Shown: positions 60,425-64,000 of the stretch, one piece after another | How positions within the stretch are numbered: the first letter of the stretch is position 1 | Layout of the letters: each line of letters opens with the position of its first letter | Assembly: GCA_951804985.1 (NCBI GenBank) | Contig: OX638130.1 | Location: forward strand, 126,679,593-126,743,592 | DNA: 64,000 nucleotides | Direction: 5' to 3' | From: Dryomyza anilis | Lineage: Eukaryota; Arthropoda; Insecta; Diptera; Dryomyzidae | Notes under the pieces: model-generated | Database searches by the model: none | The model's input: only the letters and a program-made list of their open reading frames with translations | Told to the model about the DNA's origin: nothing | Program-made: the position numbers and the translations under genes

Positions 60425-61280
60425 AATTTGAATACTCTTATTGATGAATTTGTTCATAATATTTATGAATATAATATTTAATATGATGTATATTGTTGAA
60501 CTAATATTTTTTTGATGAAAAAAAATTCGAAAAAAAGTGTTAAAAAAATTAAAAAGAAAAATTCGAAAAAAAAGTTATTCGAAAAAAAAAAAATTTGAAA
60601 AAAAATTTTTTTTGAAAAAAAAATATTTTTTGGAAAAAAAAATATTTCGAAAAAAAAATAATTTCGATTTTTTTTTGTTAATATAGTTTTTATAATATAA
60701 CTATTTAGGTTGTAATTATAAATAAATGTATTATAAAACATTTCACTAATTTGAGCACCAAGACTACTTGAGAACTCAGAAGTACGGCAAAAAATGTACG
60801 AAAAAAAAATATTTTGATTGAAATTTGGTTCAATGAATAGCATTCTTTAATATGAAAACCATACATGTTGTATTTTAAATTTGGTTCATTAATATGATGA
60901 AACGTATTCTACACATACAGTTCATCATATTGAAGAACACTTTTTCGTCAGTCACCAAGCGTTCATTATACTTCTGATAGCATTCATAACATTAATATTA
61001 TGAATGTCATTAATATCATTGTATTGAAAAACCAGTCATTAGTATTATGAATGGTTCTTCAATACAATGAATCATGGTTTGAAGAACGGAATTCATCAAT
61101 ATTATGTACATTTCTTTTCTGTGTATTTAAAAAAAAAAAATTTAATTGCAGAAAAAAAAATAGGAAAAAAATTTATTTGAAAACAATTTTCGAAAAAAAA
61201 AATAAGTTCAACAATATTCATCATATTAAATATTGTATTCAAATATTATGAACAAATTCATCAATATGACGATTCAAATT
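60425..61280. mobile_element. Inverted-repeat element, TTCGAAAAAAA-rich centre
   Basis: Left arm (60425-60505: GATGAATTTGTTCATAATAT, GTATATTGTTGAACT) is mirrored at 61205-61280 (AGTTCAACAATATTCATC, AATATTATGAACAAATTCAT). The centre on both sides contains AAAAATTCGAAAAAAAA runs. About 850 bp. A minus-strand Phe-rich frame is a by-product. No transposase. Confidence 0.75.
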
Positions 61281-62260
61281 AGTATCGAGTCTAAATTCCA
61301 ATTAAAAAAAAAAAAAGAAAGGGTAGAGATTTAAAGAGTCTGGTCTCTCTCCAATAAATCTCCAATCCTACCACTTGGTTTCTCCGAAGGAATTTCAAGA
61401 GTATATCTCCGCCAGTAAACTTAGCTAGTTTCTGATTTGGCTATAACGAGGATGTACTGTTTCATGTCCGAAAATTTCTCGAAATTGTTGTTTTTGTTCG
61501 ACATGGCAAAGATATAAAAAAACTCAAACATATTGACCGTTTAACAATGATAATGAATATCGGCGCTTGCGTGTGAAACACAATTATGTTTTGTAATAAA
61601 ACAAAAATAATAATTGAGACTTTCTTTTATATCGTCGAATTTCCCAGCCAATAAATGGCAAGTTTCTCAGCCATTAAATGTCTATTTCTAGCCAGTTTTT
61701 GACTAGTTTTTGGTTAGTTTCCAACCAGCTTTTGACTAGTTCGTAACCAGTTTATCACTAGGTTTTGGGTTGTTTGGCACTTTTGGTATTCTGACTAGTT
61801 TTCCACCTAGTTTATGACTATTAGGTTTACTCACCAGAAACTAGACAAGTAACTAATAAAACTGGCTGAATACTGGTAGGAAACTACTAGAATTGTTACC
61901 TGGGAAAAGGCGATGGTTTATGTACCCGCTAAATAAAAGAAAACGTTGCATGGTTTTGGTGTAAAAATGTTGCCTACATCTAGGAAGTTCATTTTAAAAA
62001 CTGAATTTAATAAAAAAAAATATAGTGTAGGCTTTTCGGGTGCAAAATCTTGATTTGAATATTTTTAATTTTTATTAAAAATTCAAATCCAAACAGAGAT
62101 TTCGTTTTACTCTCTAGTTTCGGTTACGGGTTTGCTTTTAAGTATGTAAACGAAAATTATGTTTTCATTACGGTTTTTAAAACGTAAGCCACTTTCCGAT
62201 TTCTTGTATGTCTTTTCGTACAAATACTAAAAATTCAGAAATACTAAAAGTTGTGGTTGA
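61281..62260. repeat. Degenerate GACTAGTTTTTGG repeat within intergenic DNA
   Basis: Between about 61680 and 61870 the words GACTAGTTTTTGG, AACCAGTTTTTGACTAG and CACTAGGTTTTGG recur in short tandem. The rest of the stretch shows nothing recognised. Confidence 0.5.
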
Positions 62261-63073
62261 AATTCGTTTTTTTATATAAATTTGGTTCATTAATCTCCAT
62301 ATTTTTAATCAGTCCAATTGGTGAACAGAATATTCCATCGGTTTTTTTCTTTTTGGAAATATTAAATACCAAACAATTTCGAGGGGAAAAATTCTGAGGG
62401 AATATTTTATTTACGAATATCTTTAAAATAAAAATAAAGTGTTTTCCTAAATGTATTTCCAAAATTTGGATGACACCTTATTTTCTTATTTCTGTTTTGT
62501 CCCAACAATTCAAATAAAATAAAAAGTAGAAGAATATTTAAATTAAATTATTAACCAATATATTTATTTTGATAAAATTATATATAATTTAATATTAATT
62601 AATACGAGATTTTGTTTTTAGCTAATTATTTACATATTTGACTAACATTTTTAGAACAGTGAAATTTACAGAAAATTCGCGGACAATGAATTCGTGAATT
62701 TGAATGCGGTTTTCTTATGACGCAAAAACCTAATTTTAACGAATATCATTAACTTACGTAATACTAGAGTTATGCACGATACGAATAAACGTTCAAAATG
62801 TATAAATGATGCATATGAAAATATAACAAACAAAATAATACTTATCACATAACGTTACAATAACTACAACAATCAAAATATAATAAAACTTTTGCACGAG
62901 AATAAAAAATAAATTACAAATCTACGACGCAAAATGATTGATAAAGAGATTTCGAAGAGAACGAGGAGTACTCTTAAGTACATCACAGCGCATTGAGTCG
63001 CAGAGCAAAATAGCGGGAAGAGAACACGAGTGCGCACAAAGTGTTCGCTCGTTCGCCTCATCAGTGAGTGCGC
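62261..63073 (-). other. yin 3' UTR candidate
   Basis: Sequence downstream of the yin stop on the minus strand. AATAAA signals on that strand (TTTATT on +) lie at about 62570 and 62405, so the transcript may end near 62.4-62.6 kb. No other feature seen. Confidence 0.35.
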
Positions 63074-63280
63074 CTAGTTTTCGATGTACGCATCGTTGGA
63101 GTGACCATTTGGCTCACCAGTTTTGGAATTACGCCTGCTCGATTTACTCTTATTATTGCTGGCCCCAGCACCCGTCTCGGGATCGTCGGCGTGCACGACG
63201 TACTTGTAACGCATTGCGAGCAGCATGAAGATGAACATGTCGATGACCATGAGGCCGGCGAAGAGCGCAAATTCTGCAGC
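63074..63280 (-). CDS. yin: SLC15 oligopeptide transporter (yin/Opt1), terminal coding exon
   Basis: On the minus strand, acceptor TTTATAG precedes GCT at 63280. 68 codons follow to TAG (63076-63074): [20 protein letters not shown] then LAMRYKYVVHADDPET, and a polar tail ending SNDAYIEN. A last hydrophobic helix, then a short RYKYV turn and a charged cytosolic tail, is the layout of the C-terminus of proton-coupled oligopeptide transporters. Drosophila yin (Opt1) is a neighbour of echinus, which supports the call. Only one exon is in the window. Phase 0 at the acceptor is assumed because it gives the sensible reading. Confidence 0.72.
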   Translation of the reverse strand, partial: AAEFALFAGLMVIDMFIFMLLAMRYKYVVHADDPETGAGASNNKSKSSRRNSKTGEPNGHSNDAYIEN

Positions 63281-64000
63281 CTATAAAATGGGATTAGAGA
63301 GTCAAATATATAAATTGCATTTAATATGACTAAAGATGCGTACGAGCGATATTTTCGCGACTCGATTTCGAAAATAATCGAAATAGTTCCAAGTTTTCTC
63401 GAATTAAGTCACTTTTGAATCCCGTCTCGAAGATTTTTGCGACATGATCGCAATATCAAATATCGTCTCGAATATTCTCGAATTTCTCGAATTTTGCCAC
63501 TAAAATAAGGTAATATCGTCGTCAATTTTGTATGTCTTCTCGAAGATTTTCGCGACTCGATTTCGAAAATGGTCGCAATGTGGAATATCGCGTCAAATTT
63601 GTCGAATTTTTTAAAGTAAAATAAGACCTCAATTTTGAATTTCTCGAATTTTGCCAATAGAATAAGGTAATATCGACGTACATTTTGTATCTCGTCTCGA
63701 AGATTTAGGTCACTCGATTTCGAAAATGGTCGCAATCTCGAACATCGTGTCAAATTTCTCGAATTTTTTAAGTAAAATAAGATAATATCTACCTCAATTT
63801 TGAATTTATTGAATTTTTCCACTAAAATAAGATAATATCGACCTCAATTTTGAATTTCTTGAATTTTTCCACTAAAATAAGGTAATATCGACGTCAATTT
63901 TGTATCTCGTCTCGAAAATTTTTGGTACTCGGTTTCGAAAATGGTCGCAATGTCGGATATCGTATCAAATTTCTCAAATTTTTTAAGTATAATAAGATCA
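63281..64000 (-). repeat. yin intron with CGAAAATGGTCGCAAT tandem array
   Basis: From about 63340, diverged tandem units of about 156 bp contain TCTCGTCTCGAAGATTT, CTCGATTTCGAAAATGGTCG and TAAAATAAGGTAATATCGAC. Unit starts fall near 63536, 63692 and 63905; the last spacing is lengthened by a ~57-bp internal duplication (AATAAGATAATATCGACCTC repeated). The array runs off the window end. Short open frames across it are repeat-derived. Confidence 0.8.

Noticed and set aside
57070..63073. roX-box GTTNTACG in the ec-yin interval
   Set aside because: Only partial words (GGTTACGG, CGTACAAA) were seen on either strand by eye, so no roX gene feature is called.

Overview
The window is nuclear DNA of a higher fly (Diptera, Schizophora). 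The reasons are very AT-rich, repeat-laden non-coding DNA, a GC-richer coding body with long CAG/CAA glutamine tracts, canonical fly splice sites, two Inr+DPE core promoters, and fly-type repeats (mini-me-like GTCY element, MITEs, a Helitron-like end). The gene content points to the conserved neighbourhood that lies on the X (Muller A) in Drosophila. A tephritid is my best guess, but nothing here fixes the family.

The main gene, on the + strand and spanning about 53 kb, is the orthologue of Drosophila echinus (ec), the USP53/USP54-type ubiquitin-specific protease homologue. Its parts are an Inr+DPE promoter near 3452, a 5' UTR of about 1 kb, a first coding exon (4432-4659), a 31-codon USP exon (20006-20098), an alternative N-terminal exon (49102-49713), two further USP exons (49882-50175 and 52068-52196) and a 4.7-kb terminal exon (52348-57069). 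All coding boundaries I can fix are phase 0. A second Inr+DPE promoter at about 38653, below a (CT)n tract, would make transcripts that start after the N-terminal USP exons and translate from 49102. The exon that should carry the USP Cys box (between 4659 and 20006) could not be found by eye.

At the right end the - strand carries the terminal coding exon (63074-63280) of what looks like yin/Opt1 (SLC15 oligopeptide transporter). The two genes are tail to tail, about 6 kb apart. In Drosophila, as I recall it, this same ec-yin interval holds the dosage-compensation lncRNA roX1, so 57070-63073 is the most interesting non-coding stretch even though I see no roX box in it.

The rest is repeat-rich. 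1-3450 is 5' intergenic, with a 19-bp minisatellite, a MITE and a long hairpin. Intron 1 (4660-20005) holds a mini-me-like element, a TTC-rich minisatellite, over 2 kb of AT repeat with exact 10-bp phasing, and an 8-bp satellite. The 20099-49101 intron holds a second 19-bp minisatellite block, a foldback element, a four-member MITE family (one copy in the ec-yin interval), a Helitron-like element, paired palindromic elements, TCGA-rich repeats, an ACACCC-ended MITE cluster and a 186-bp tandem duplication. The ec-yin interval has a nested transposon, a LINE tail and a large inverted-repeat element.
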